This document shows positions 23,501 to 33,035 of a stretch of DNA of 64,000 nucleotides, piece by piece (position 1 is the stretch's first letter; each line of letters begins with the position of its first letter). The notes under the pieces were generated by a model, which was not told the origin of the DNA, did no database searches, and was given only the letters and a program-made list of their open reading frames with translations. Origin of the DNA: Macrotrachela quadricornifera. Taxonomy: Eukaryota > Rotifera > Eurotatoria > Philodinida > Philodinidae. Location of the stretch: assembly GCA_022393335.1 (NCBI GenBank), contig JAJEKB010000252.1:6959-70958 (forward strand). Direction: 5' to 3'. A program made the position numbers and the translations under genes.

Positions 23501-23805
23501 ATAGTCATATGTATGAATTAATACAAACTCAAAATACGTATGAAACAAAAAAAAACTTTCGATTTTTTTATTTATTTAAAAATATTTATTATATTAATAG
23601 ATCAGATGAATTTAAATATATATATGAACAACAATCAGATAATGATGTAACATCTCTTAAACCAATTTTACCTTGTTTTGGTCTTTTTCCTCATGAACCA
23701 CTTGGCCTTTATCATGGTGTACTTCGATTTAGTGCGAATAAATATAATTTTTATCTTGTCGGATCTAAGTCACCATTTTTTACTAGTGTATCAAGCTCTA
23801 CTTGA
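17549..23805 (+). CDS. POMGNT1: POMGNT1-like O-mannose beta-1,2-GlcNAc transferase with two FAM3-like stem domains
   Basis: Exons 17549-17672, 17735-17866, 17928-18030, 18099-18214, 18273-18357, 18414-18540, 19288-19354, 19418-19708, 19766-19850, one of 19964-20090 or 20267-20393, 20619-20688, 20749-20847, 20916-21011, 21077-21153, 21209-21302, 21370-21419, 22177-22303, 22363-22495, 22560-22703, 23379-23805 give 857 aa. It is a Golgi type II protein with a TM helix at about 18-39. Two FAM3/ILEI-like carbohydrate-binding domains lie at about 86-229 (VGRGVNIV-type core, FRDSFVMIGQKG) and 280-419 (DAGRGLNIVVVSNG). A GT13 catalytic domain follows, with VIVIEEDLILSPDF (metal-binding EED at 588-590) and MPDVSRAF. 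Human POMGNT1 is about 660 aa with one stem domain. The catalytic-base region is WDKW (670-673) rather than WDWDMW, and the HFG stretch after DVSR is replaced, so activity or specificity may differ. The family role is extending O-mannosyl glycans on alpha-dystroglycan. Confidence 0.9.
18541..19287 (+). other. Expanded intron of the POMGNT1-like gene with a hairpin
   Basis: At 747 bp this intron is more than ten times its typical neighbours. It contains an 11-bp perfect inverted repeat TCATTTGAGAT / ATCTCAAATGA with an 8-base spacer near 18595-18625, and otherwise unrecognised AT-rich sequence. Expansion by an old insertion is likely but no element ends were identified. Confidence 0.4.
19964..20090 (+). 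other. Alternative exon 10a of the POMGNT1-like gene (divergent copy)
   Basis: A 127-nt exon bounded by TTTAG and GAG|GTGATC, encoding LKKLTRGILQDIGSEKIGSL through HGSWAFIHH to NFNFEE. It occupies the C-terminal third of the second FAM3-like domain. It has the same length, phase and position as exon 10b (20267-20393) and aligns with it without gaps. It lacks the GQKG turn seen in 10b and in exon 6, so it is either functionally specialised or decaying. Confidence 0.7.
20267..20393 (+). other. Alternative exon 10b of the POMGNT1-like gene (canonical copy)
   Basis: A 127-nt exon bounded by CTTTAG and GAG|GTTTGT, encoding LSQHSKNLFFDLGSATIQNL, then YRDVWVLVGQKG and SPYEE. It matches the FAM3 consensus ending (FRDSWVFIGAKD...SPFEQ) much better than 10a. 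Because 127 is not a multiple of three, inclusion of both 10a and 10b would shift the downstream frame, so only one can be used per transcript. Confidence 0.75.
21420..22176 (+). other. Expanded intron of the POMGNT1-like gene
   Basis: A 757-bp intron between exons encoding YPNK and DKVIVIEED. I see no open frame, clear repeat ends or RNA gene in it; a minus-strand frame at 21952-22143 has no recognisable content. Confidence 0.5.
22704..23378 (+). other. Expanded last intron of the POMGNT1-like gene with hAT-like fragment
   Basis: A 675-bp intron. At about 23061-23115 the sequence CAATGGTAGAACCAGAATTT, followed by a GC-rich pyrimidine tract near 23120, resembles one decayed end of the hAT-type element described at 15366-15546. 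I could not find the opposite end or a target-site duplication, so this is a weak call. Confidence 0.3.
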
Positions 23806-24352
23806 GATGTTATATTCTCCTTAATGAATCTCTCAAGTTATTTCCATATTAATATTATTAATTGTGTGTTTAATTCATACTATTTACGATTATCGTTTGT
23901 TCTAGTCTATTCATATCATCTATAATTTAAATGTTTTTCTTCTTTTTGTCGTTAAAGAATAACTAGCTTTAAGAACAAAATTCAAATCAATGTACACAAA
24001 TCATGCATTACATTACATTCCATACTACGTATCCTTGTTTTTTCAGTTTTTAATATTTAAAATAATGATGATAGAGATTTTTTTTTAATTTATATGTATC
24101 GTTTTTTTTTGCTATTGTTGCTACCCATATTTACATAAAAACATCTTGTTATTTCCTTGTCATTTTCTGTTTTTATTTGATGATTTATGTACGTGTGAGA
24201 ATAAATTTTAAAAATAATTATTGATTATGCAAAATATTATTTTGGTATATATATATATATTGCATCATATTCTTATTTTTTTATTGTTTTTCTTATTCAT
24301 CGTCACATTACTGATAAGAGATTATTGCATCAGCACATTATTTGTAAAGTAA
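23806..24352. other. Intergenic, AT-rich
   Basis: This is the 3' flank of the POMGNT1-like gene and the upstream flank of the next gene. It has a TA microsatellite near 24246-24260. I see no coding sequence. Confidence 0.5.
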
Positions 24353-24793
24353 ATGGCTCCGACAACTCGACAAAGTTTGAGAAAACGAGGCAATGAGATT
24401 GAAATTAATAATAATAGACAGTTATTAAAAAGTAAAAAACAAAAATCACCTTCTTTACGTGTTCAATTAAGGGCAAAGACAGTTCCTGAACTTAAAAATA
24501 TTCTTCGTTTAAATCATCAAAACCCTTTTGGAAATAAGTCTGATCTTATTTCACGTATTCTTTATATGGTAAAACATGGTGCTTATCCAAATTGTCCAAA
24601 ATGTCATCAAGGACGATTAAAAGCACGTTTACATCGTCGAAAAAATCAATCAAAATATTATTGTCCAGGTTTTCCAATTAGTTTTCGTTCTCCTGCTTCA
24701 TATCATCAATGTGATTATGTAACAGATGAATGTCAAAAAGAAACATTTCATTTTCCATCTGGTTTTTTTATAAAAATATTAAAAATAATATAA
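24353..24793 (+). CDS. Small SAP-domain protein with a PADR1-like zinc finger
   Basis: A single 146-codon frame from ATG at 24353. A basic N-terminus with a nuclear-localisation-like KSKKQK precedes a SAP-like helix pair at about 36-76 (LRAKTVPELKNILRLN, then GNKSDLISRILYM). Four cysteines C81, C84, C104 and C120 are spaced CxxC-19-C-15-C, with KYYCPGF and YHQCDYVTDE around the last two, as in the PADR1 zinc finger of PARP1. Family knowledge: SAP modules bind AT-rich DNA, and PADR1 is a structural zinc site in PARP1. The whole PARP catalytic part is absent, so this would be a free-standing nuclear DNA- or chromatin-binding protein (inference). Its stop is only 73 bp before PITRM1. Confidence 0.75.
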   Translation: MAPTTRQSLRKRGNEIEINNNRQLLKSKKQKSPSLRVQLRAKTVPELKNILRLNHQNPFGNKSDLISRILYMVKHGAYPNCPKCHQGRLKARLHRRKNQSKYYCPGFPISFRSPASYHQCDYVTDECQKETFHFPSGFFIKILKII

Positions 24794-24866
24794 ATAAATG
24801 TGATTATTTTATCGTTTTTTTTCTTTTTTTTAGATAAAATAAAAATAAAAATATTTAATATTAATT
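24794..24866 (+). promoter_or_regulatory. Short intercistronic gap with trans-splice-acceptor-like site
   Basis: The 73-bp gap between the SAP/PADR1 gene and PITRM1 contains a long pyrimidine tract ending in TTTTTTTAG at 24832-24833, 33 bp before the PITRM1 ATG. It could be the acceptor of a 5' UTR intron or of spliced-leader trans-splicing, which is known in rotifers. Such tight spacing suggests co-transcription (inference). Confidence 0.45.
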
Positions 24867-27800
24867 ATGAATCTCCTTCGATTATGTCATCGGTAAAATT
24901 TTATATTTAGTCTTTTTATTTTTCTTCAAATCTACCTATAAAAATTTTCAAATAGAATTATTAATCCAGTACGATTTTCATTAAATCGTCAATTACAACA
25001 ATTATCTGTTGCATATAAAACACCTCCAACATCTTTTTCTGTTGGTCAAGAATTACATGGTTATATTATCAAAGAAGTAGATGAAACAAAAAATGTAATA
25101 ATTAATAATCAAATATCATTTTTTAGATAACACCTGTACCAGAATTTCGTTTAACTGCTATAAAACTTCAACATAAATTAACTGGTTGTCAACATTTACA
25201 TATTGATCGTGAACATAAAAATAATGTTTGGAGGTTAGAAAAATAGAAAAAAATAATTCGTTATTGTTTTTTTTTTTGTAAAATAGTGTTGCTTTTCAAA
25301 CAACACCAAAAGATGATACAGGTGTTGCACATATTCTTGAACATACAGCATTATGTGGTTCAGAAAAATTTCCATGTCGTGATCCATTTTTTAAAATGAC
25401 TAACCGTAGCATGGCTACATTTATGAATGCTTTTACAGGTATTTCCTTACAAAGAAAAAAAAACAGATCAACATTTTCGTTTTTTTTTTATTTAGCAAGT
25501 GATTGGACAATGTATGCATTTTCTACACAAAATCAAAAAGATTATTTTAATCTTATGTCGGTTTATCTTGATGCTGTTTTACATCCAAAACTTGATGAAT
25601 ACGATTTTATGTAAAATAAATATTTCTTTTATAAAACAAGATATAGATATATGCGTCGTAGGCTAATCTATGATCCAAAATTGAACTAGTTCAAATACAA
25701 ATTGAGCAAGAATTTTTTTAAGCAAAACTCAATTTTTATTTGATAAGCTACAAATGGAGGATATTATTTCTCTTTGATATAGTCGGTTCATAAATCAATT
25801 GTATTGAAGAGAAGTATTATCATCAATTCCCAGCTTTATTAATTTAAATTCTGAATTCGATATTGATTTCAGAACAAAAATTGTGTTTTACCTGAGAGTT
25901 TTTATTCGATTTGAGTTTGAACTAGTTTAAATTCGGATCTTAAGATAATCAAAACTAATCTCAGATTGATCTAGAACATAAATATTTGATTTTTATATTT
26001 TAATATAGGCAAGAAGGTTGGCGTCTTGAACATGAAAAAGTTGATGATCAAACATCACCAATTGTAATTAAAGGTGTTGTATTCAATGAGATGAAAGGTG
26101 TTTTTGTAAGTTAAATATTTATTTTATTTTATTTTATTTTGTTTTCTATTCTATATTATTTAGAGTGATAGTCATCAAGTATATGCTCGTGGAATACAAA
26201 ATAGTTTAATGCCAACAACAACATATCAATATGAATCAGGTGGTGATCCAGAAGCTATTCCAACATTAACATGGAATGCATTAAAAAATTTTCATAAAAC
26301 ACATTATCATCCATCAAATGGACGGTAAAAAAAAGATTTATCTTTTTTATCTATAGTAATAAATAAAATTTAGATTCTTTACTTATGGTTCATTTCCATT
26401 ATCTGATACACTTGCATATCTTAATAATTATTTAAATAATTATGAACAACAAAAAATAAAAGAAATTTCATCAAAAGTTATTGAAGAACCACATTGGAAT
26501 AAATCTCGATTAGTAAATATAAATTGTTCACCACAATCTTTTGTTGTAGATCCAAATAAAACAACAACTGTTAGTGTTAGTTATTTACTTGGAAGGTAAA
26601 ATAATTTATAAATTAAATTATTAAATATAATATTATTAAAAAATATTTAGTATACGTGATACATGGGAAACATTTCTTTTAAGTATTGCTTGTTCATTAC
26701 TTGTTGATTCTGAAAAATCTCCATTTTATAAAAAATTAATTATACCAAATATTGGTACAAATTATTCACCTGATACAGGGTAACTATAATTCAAAATAAA
26801 ATCTTATAAAATTCTATTTGTTACTTTTCATTCTAATACGATCTAGTTTTGGACGTAATACAGTAAATACAACATTTCATGTTGGTTTACAAGATATATC
26901 AAAAGATGATGTTGATCATGTTATTAAAATTATTGATGATACATTTCAAGAAGTTGCAAAGTACTATTAAAACAAAAAATAAAATCGAATATTTATTTTT
27001 TTTCGTTTTAGACAAGGTTTTGAACAAAGTCAAATAGATGCATTACTTCATCAATTTGAACTTGGTATTAAACATCAAGATGAAAATTTTGGTCTGAAAG
27101 TTATTTTGGTTTGTATTGAAATTATCTTTTTTTTTTCTATAAATATTTTTATTAATCTAGGGCTTAATTTATTCATGGATTCATGATACAGATCCAATTG
27201 ATAGTCTTCAAATAACAAAATATCTCGAAAGATTTAATAATGAAATCAAAGAGAATCCTAAATTACTTCAAGATATAATTGAAAAATATTTTCTTGTTCG
27301 TATAATTAAAAAACATTATATAATTGATATATATATATATATCTAAAATTTCTTTTTTTTTTGTTTAATATAGAAAAATAATCACAAATTAATAGCAACA
27401 ATGAATATTGATGATGAATATGCTGAAAAGAAAAAACAAAAAGAATCTCAACTTTGTCAACAATTGATATCTCAATGTAAAGATAAACAATTAATATATG
27501 AAAAAGGTTTGATTTTTATTTTAAATTTTTTTTTATCGAAAAAAAAAATTTTTTGTTTTCTCAGGCTTAGAATTACAAAAACGACAATCAGCACCACAAA
27601 ACGTTGACATTTTACCTACATTATCTATTACTGACATTGATAAGAAGGTTAATCGTATTCCAATCATACAAGGACAAACAGGTATTCAATATATACAATT
27701 AATCATGTACATGATTTATTTAGGTAGTACCTATGTTCAATTATGTGAACAACCAACAAATGGTATAACTTATTTTCGTTGTTTACTCAATACATTTGAA

Positions 27801-30345
27801 TTACCAAATGAATTAAAACCTTATTTACCATTATTTGTTAATATTCTCACAAAGTGAGTTTTATTTAGATAACGAACAAAAAAAAAAACGAACAAATCTT
27901 TTATTTTTAAAATGATGGTGGTAAAAGTATAGGTGGACCAGATACACCATTATAATTAATACCATGATTTAAACAAGCAACATAAGCAGGAGATTGATTT
28001 TGTTTAAAACGTGGTGGACCGATAGCTTGTTGTTGCTGTTGTTGTTGCTGTTGATAAGGATCTTCATTAGGTATATGAAGAAGTGGTGGAGTTTGATGAT
28101 GTTGTTGTCGTTGAATATGTGATGCTTGTTGTGAACGATTTATATATGGTTGTGATTGTTGTTGAAAATGATGAATTGAATCGCGTCTTGTAGACATTGG
28201 ATTATTATCGTATAAATATTGCCCGAAAAATAAAGGTTGAGGATCAGCTGGTGGTTCAAATATATGATTATCAACAAAAGGTAATGGAAAATGCTGCTGC
28301 TGCTGCTGCTGTTGTTGTTGTTGTTGTTGTTGCGGTGGTGATGATGAAAGTAAAGATGATATATCAATTGGTTGATTTTGTTGTTGATACTGTCGTTGAT
28401 AATTATTAAAAAAATCATTTAATTGTGCTGATGATGATCTAAATTCATTATTCGTTGGATTATTAATTGATATTGGTTCAGCTGGTGTTATATCATGATG
28501 TTCAAAAAGTCGATCAAGTGACATTTGTGGCCATAGTCCATTTGATGATGAATCATCAGATGTTGTATTATTACCCGATGTATCGGGTGAAACACGAAAT
28601 TGTGTATCAAACATACGACTTTTTTTTTTGCTTTTCTTTCGTTGTATGTAAGAATAGTACGAAAAACGGGTGGGGGTAAGTAAATGTGTAATTATATATG
28701 ATAAAAAAACTATGTGAAGCGCGTCATTCAACTGTAACCGTTCTTTTGCTTACTAAAAAATTTTATTTGTTGCTATTTAGAATTGGTTCGAAAAAATTTA
28801 ATTATCTTGAATTATCAGAACAAATTGCTTTAAAAACTGGTGGTCTTAATGTATCAACACATATTGATGAAAGTTCTTTTCATATTGAAGATTATGAAGA
28901 AGTAATTAAAAGGAAATAACAAGAAGAAGAAAAAAAATATAATTTTCGTTTTTATTTTTTATTTTATTTAGGGTATTTTACTTTCATCATATTGTCTTGA
29001 TCGAAATATTAATGAAATGTTTGATCTTTGGGAAGATATACTTCTTCATTTTAAGTATAAAATTTATAAGAAAAAAAACGTTTTTTGTTTTTTTTTAATT
29101 TTAATTTTTAATTTTAAAGTGAACAACTTAATCAATACGATCGTTTAAAAACATTAATTAAAGGTCAAGCATCAGGTTATGCAAATAGTGTACATGAATC
29201 AGGTCATACATTTGCTGTAATGCATTCAGCTAGTCAATATGGACCTGTTGATCAAATGTCAGAAAATCTTTTTGGTTTAACACAAGTTAATCGAATGCAA
29301 GAAATAGCTCGATTAGAAAATTTTGATGATATAACAAAAAAATTACGTCAAATTGCAGATTATATTTTAGCAAAACATTCTTTACGGTAAATTTTATTAA
29401 TTACTTTTTTTTCTAAATTAATATTAAATATTTAGTTGTGCATTTAATGGTGAATCAAATGGTTTAAATAAAGGAATGAAACGACTTGATACATTTCTTA
29501 ATCGTCTTCCTGGATCATCAAGAAATAAATTACAATCAATACGTCATGAAAATGCTCATTCAATACTTAAAAATGATTTTCAAATTGGAAAAAAAAAATT
29601 TTCATCAAAAACTCATTTTGAAATGCCATTTGATGTATTCTATTCAGGACAATGTTATCAAGGTGTACCCTATAGTCATGAAGATTATTCTCGGTAAATT
29701 TTTTTTCTTTTTTAATGTTAAAACAAAAATTAAAGTATGATTTATATTAGATTATTAGTATTAACAAAATTAATGTTTAATAAATTTTTATTACGTGAAG
29801 TTCGTGAAATAGGTGGTGCATATGGTGGTGGTGCTTATCTTCGTGGAAATTTATTTTCATTTTTTTCATATCGGTATATAAAAATAATACAAGAAAAAAC
29901 AAACTAAAAATAAATAATTGAATAAATTTTAGTGATCCACATTCAGTTGAAACACTTGAACGATTTGATCAATGTATTAATTATTTTGCTAATGGAAAAT
30001 TTACTGATAAAGATGTTGATGAAGCTAAATTAGCAACATTTCAAAAAGTAAAAGAAAAAAAAATTCTTTTATTATTTAATATTTTATTTTTAGCTTGATA
30101 AACCAAAATCACCTGGTAATCAAGGTATGACACAATTTTTACATGGTATTAATGATGATATGAGACAAAAAAATCGTGATCGAATATTTGCTTGTGGAAA
30201 ACAAGATCTAATTAATGTAACACAAAAATATTTAGTTAATAAATCTTTTGCAGCTACAATTCTTGGACCAGATAATCCAAGATTTACAACTGATGGACAA
30301 TTTCATCAAGTAAAAAATGTTCAAATGCCATCGATTGGAGAATAA
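24867..30345 (+). CDS. PITRM1: Presequence protease, mitochondrial (M16C metalloprotease)
   Basis: Twenty-two exons close in frame at 1030 aa (human 1037): 24867-24892, 24956-25094, 25127-25233, 25287-25438, 25496-25610, 26009-26105, 26164-26324, 26374-26595, 26651-26779, 26847-26960, 27012-27108, 27161-27295, 27374-27506, 27565-27681, 27724-27853, 28781-28901, 28972-29054, 29120-29386, 29436-29693, 29751-29873, 29933-30047, 30094-30345. The Arg-rich N-terminus [20 protein letters not shown] looks like a mitochondrial targeting peptide. The inverted zinc motif HILEH is at 106-110, within [28 protein letters not shown] supplies the distal Glu near 207. The second half keeps [14 protein letters not shown], the substrate-binding R/Y region. 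It degrades cleaved presequences and amyloidogenic peptides in the matrix. Intron 15 (927 bp) holds an antisense gene; intron 5 holds a MITE. Confidence 0.97.
25672..25939. mobile_element. MITE-like inverted-repeat element in PITRM1 intron 5
   Basis: Inside the 398-bp intron 25611-26008, the left arm GATCCAAAATTGAACTAGTT matches the reverse complement of the right arm, GATCCGAATTTAAACTAGTT. The similarity continues inward for about 30 bp (TTCAAATACAAATTGAG versus TTCAAACTCAAATCGA). There is no coding capacity. Target-site duplication and superfamily are not clear. The insertion explains why this intron is far longer than its neighbours. Confidence 0.6.
27907..28614 (-). CDS. Antisense poly-Gln protein nested in PITRM1 intron 15
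   Basis: A continuous 235-aa frame on the minus strand from ATG at 28614 to the stop at 27907, entirely inside the PITRM1 intron 27854-28780. No homologue is recognised. It is Gln/Pro/Ser-rich and disordered, with Gln runs coded by CAG/CAA mixtures around 28020-28055 and 28285-28335. More ordered-looking pieces are [20 protein letters not shown] near the N-terminus and [20 protein letters not shown] at the C-terminus. The composition suggests a transcriptional co-regulator or RNA-granule protein, but this is only inference. Non-repetitive ends with sensible amino-acid use support a real gene rather than a chance frame. The frame continues upstream of 28614 without another ATG. Confidence 0.6.
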   Translation of the reverse strand: MFDTQFRVSPDTSGNNTTSDDSSSNGLWPQMSLDRLFEHHDITPAEPISINNPTNNEFRSSSAQLNDFFNNYQRQYQQQNQPIDISSLLSSSPPQQQQQQQQQQQQQHFPLPFVDNHIFEPPADPQPLFFGQYLYDNNPMSTRRDSIHHFQQQSQPYINRSQQASHIQRQQHHQTPPLLHIPNEDPYQQQQQQQQQAIGPPRFKQNQSPAYVACLNHGINYNGVSGPPILLPPSF

Positions 30346-30469
30346 AAAATTTGCTTTCATTTTTATTTTTTGTTACCGTTGTTTATTGTCTCTAAATGTC
30401 TTTAGATAAATAAATAAATACAGTTCCATCTTTAGGTAAAAAAAAAATTATCATATACACACTTTGTAG

Positions 30470-31096
30470 ATGACATCTAATATAGAAATAGAATTAAATG
30501 AAACTCAGTTGAGGTAGATTATTTATTGATATATTAAAATTGATTTTTTTTTCTATTATGTAAAATTTTTAGAGTTAGTTCTGTTCTTAATAAAGATAAT
30601 AAAAATTATGGAAAGAAAAATTTAATTGATGGAAATGAGGAAACATGTTGGAATTCAGAAGCAGTAAGATTTTATTATTTTTTCATATGAGATTTAATAA
30701 CTCATATTTAGGGTTCTCCACAATGGATACAAATTACTCCTGCAACATGTATTTCTTTAGATAATGTTGCTATTAAATTTCAAGGAGGTTTTGCAGCAAG
30801 ACGATTTATCATTGAATATCGACAACAAGATGGAACATTTACAACAATTGCTGAATTTTATCCTGATAATCATGGCAAATTACAAATATCCTTTTATTTT
30901 TGTTTTTTTATTTATATATATTTGATATTTTACTTTTTTTTTCAAAGTTTTGATTCCTTAACATTAGATAAACGTATTTCGTCTTCCAACAGCTCATACG
31001 ATTGATCAAACACCATTTCGATTAACATTTTATGATAGTTATGATACATTTGGAAGAATTATTGTTTATATTTTAAAAATTTATGAGAATAAATAA
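30470..31096 (+). CDS. NR2C2AP: NR2C2AP (TRA16)-like protein
   Basis: Four exons (30470-30513, 30573-30663, 30712-30885, 30974-31096) give 143 aa; human NR2C2AP is 139 aa. The product has the F5/8-type-C-like jelly-roll signature: RVSSVLNKDNKNYGKKNLID, then GNEETCWNSEAGSPQWIQI, IKFQGGFAARRFIIEYR, and a last strand FGRIIVYILKIYE. Vertebrate NR2C2AP represses TR4 (NR2C2) transactivation; the ancestral role is unknown and the protein is deeply conserved. The third intron is not GT-AG: it starts ATATCCTTT and ends AC (see its own entry), and only that splice reproduces the alignment with human without a gap. The start is 124 bp after the PITRM1 stop, with acceptor-like TTTAG sites at 30401-30405 and 30431-30435. 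Confidence 0.93.
30886..30973 (+). other. U12-type AT-AC intron
   Basis: An 88-nt intron of the NR2C2AP gene beginning with ATATCCTTT, the exact U12 AT-AC donor consensus. A perfect branch-site consensus TTCCTTAAC sits at 30954-30962, and the intron ends in AC at 30972-30973, about 12 nt past the branch adenosine, the spacing minor-spliceosome introns require. Splicing joins ...KLQ to VFRLPTA..., colinear with human SLQTFPIPA. A GT-AG alternative is not available at this donor. Confidence 0.88.
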
Positions 31097-33035
31097 AGTG
31101 ATTAGGAGATATTGAATATTAATTAAATCTTTTGTATCTGATGTATATCAGTAACCTAATTACATATGTCTATTATGAATAAAATATCAATATCTTAAAC
31201 TTTTGATAAAACTTTATTTAGAATTTTATCTGCTTATACGCTTTTCATTCGTAAAAAAAAGTAGACATCATGAAAATGATTGTCACATGAAGTGAAAAGT
31301 AACTACTAATAACATATATGTACAATATCTATAGTGGTCCTTTTCTAGCTCAGGATATTGCCAATAAATTTGTACATCTTTTATCTTCAATGATGATGAT
31401 ATTAGAAAAGGTTTAATATTCTCAATACAATGTTAATGTATGTATTGTATCACAGCTCCAAATGCGATGAAATGGAACAATACTATTAGTAAAATGACTT
31501 TCTTTAAGACCTTGAACCAACTTTTATGGATTCCTTATTCTATCTTCTTACTTTCATTCTGTCTGTTCACGTTTAGATCAGTTTATTTTCCTTGATAACA
31601 AAATTAGAAATTATGATAGTGGGTTCTTGATTGCCTCCAACACATACGATACTACATTCTTTTCGGGCTATTAGGCTATGTCGAAATTGATTGGATTCTA
31701 TCGAACTACAAAATCGTATCTTCTCCTGAACGATTTGAATTCTAAGTCTTGAAATGAATCTCCAGTTGCTGTTACGCTTAGGTAATTCTCTAAGTTTGCC
31801 AAGAAATATCCGAGAACTCTACGTATGTTGGAACAATCTAATTGACTGTTCTAGTTTCCGATTGATTCTGATGATTTCTATAGTCGGCAAGACTCAACTA
31901 AACTCATTGATCTTCGCGCCCAATCCCATTCGAAGCCTTTGCATGTATAAATCATCCTTAAGATGGTTTCTCTAGACGAAAAACAATTTTACTCGTAAAA
32001 TCAGTTGCATAATGTTATGATATTTTTAAAAAATCATAATTTTTTATGAAACTCTTATTGATTCACATATATTTATTACCATATTAAGGAAAGTTTTTTA
32101 ATGCAACAGCTTCATCAATAATAAGTACACAATAATATTTAAAGTTTTACTAACTTTGCTAAACTACATTAGTATTGGATGTCGACTTGACTCTTTTTGA
32201 GAATGAAGATACGGCAAGAAGAGAAATATAATGTTTCATATATAAAGTTATAACAACTGATACTCAAAATAAAAGTATAGAAAGTGAACAGCTCATAAGA
32301 TTCTCAAATTCTCTAAATTTAAATTATTTTTTATTAAATGAGAATATATTGAAACTGTTGAGTGGGTTTTTTGCTTTTTGTTAGTTGTTATTTGTTTAAT
32401 GTCTTGATTACACTCAAACTACTTATTTCAATCTTCATCACACATTTTACTATTCAATATTTTTAACAAAATTGCCATCAATCTTAAACTATATGGATAT
32501 ACTGAAACTTTTCATTAAGTGTGACAATCATTGTTTGTATGTATTATCGTATTGTTTTTTCTTTTCTTTTCTTTTCTTTTTCTTCTTTTTTTTTAACTAC
32601 TTTTAAATTGGCATATTCAATATTTATTTATTTTATGATTTCATTTCTCACGTCAAAAGAAAAAAAAAGAAAAATTGGGACATAAAAGATTTGTACCATG
32701 GTCGATTGATCGAACGAAAGTAGTGGAAGGAAAAAAGAGAACGTTTTATATATATAAATATATATATATATTTATATTTATTGAAGAAGAGGGAAATTGA
32801 TCGCGCAAGGAAAAATGTGTACTTGAAAATAACGAGAAAAAAAAGCAAGTGAGAGAAAGAATGACTGCTGACTTTTGTTTGTTATTGTCAATCGTCAAAT
32901 GTATGATTGCCCATTTCATTTCATCGGTTTCTCCATTTACTTTTCTTGTACAAAAAGCATCGTTAAATCATTTGTAATTTTGTCACTATTTTACTCTTTA
33001 TATTTTATTTCTTCGAACAAATTATATAGCTAGAT
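31097..33035. other. Intergenic region
   Basis: No gene is supported. A slightly GC-richer part at about 31540-31990 has a 73-codon frame (31754-31975) without recognisable domain or splice signals, perhaps a gene remnant. From 32530 the sequence is pyrimidine- then purine-rich with a TA microsatellite around 32745-32775, probably promoter and 5' UTR of the next gene. Confidence 0.45.

Noticed and set aside
28615..28731. Upstream extension of the nested poly-Gln frame
   Set aside because: The extension begins with TTG, not ATG, and its peptide is basic low-complexity; ATG at 28614 is preferred.
31754..31975. 73-codon plus-strand frame with LRR-like NIRELYVCWNNL
   Set aside because: One suggestive segment only; surrounding frames are broken on both strands and no splice sites extend it.
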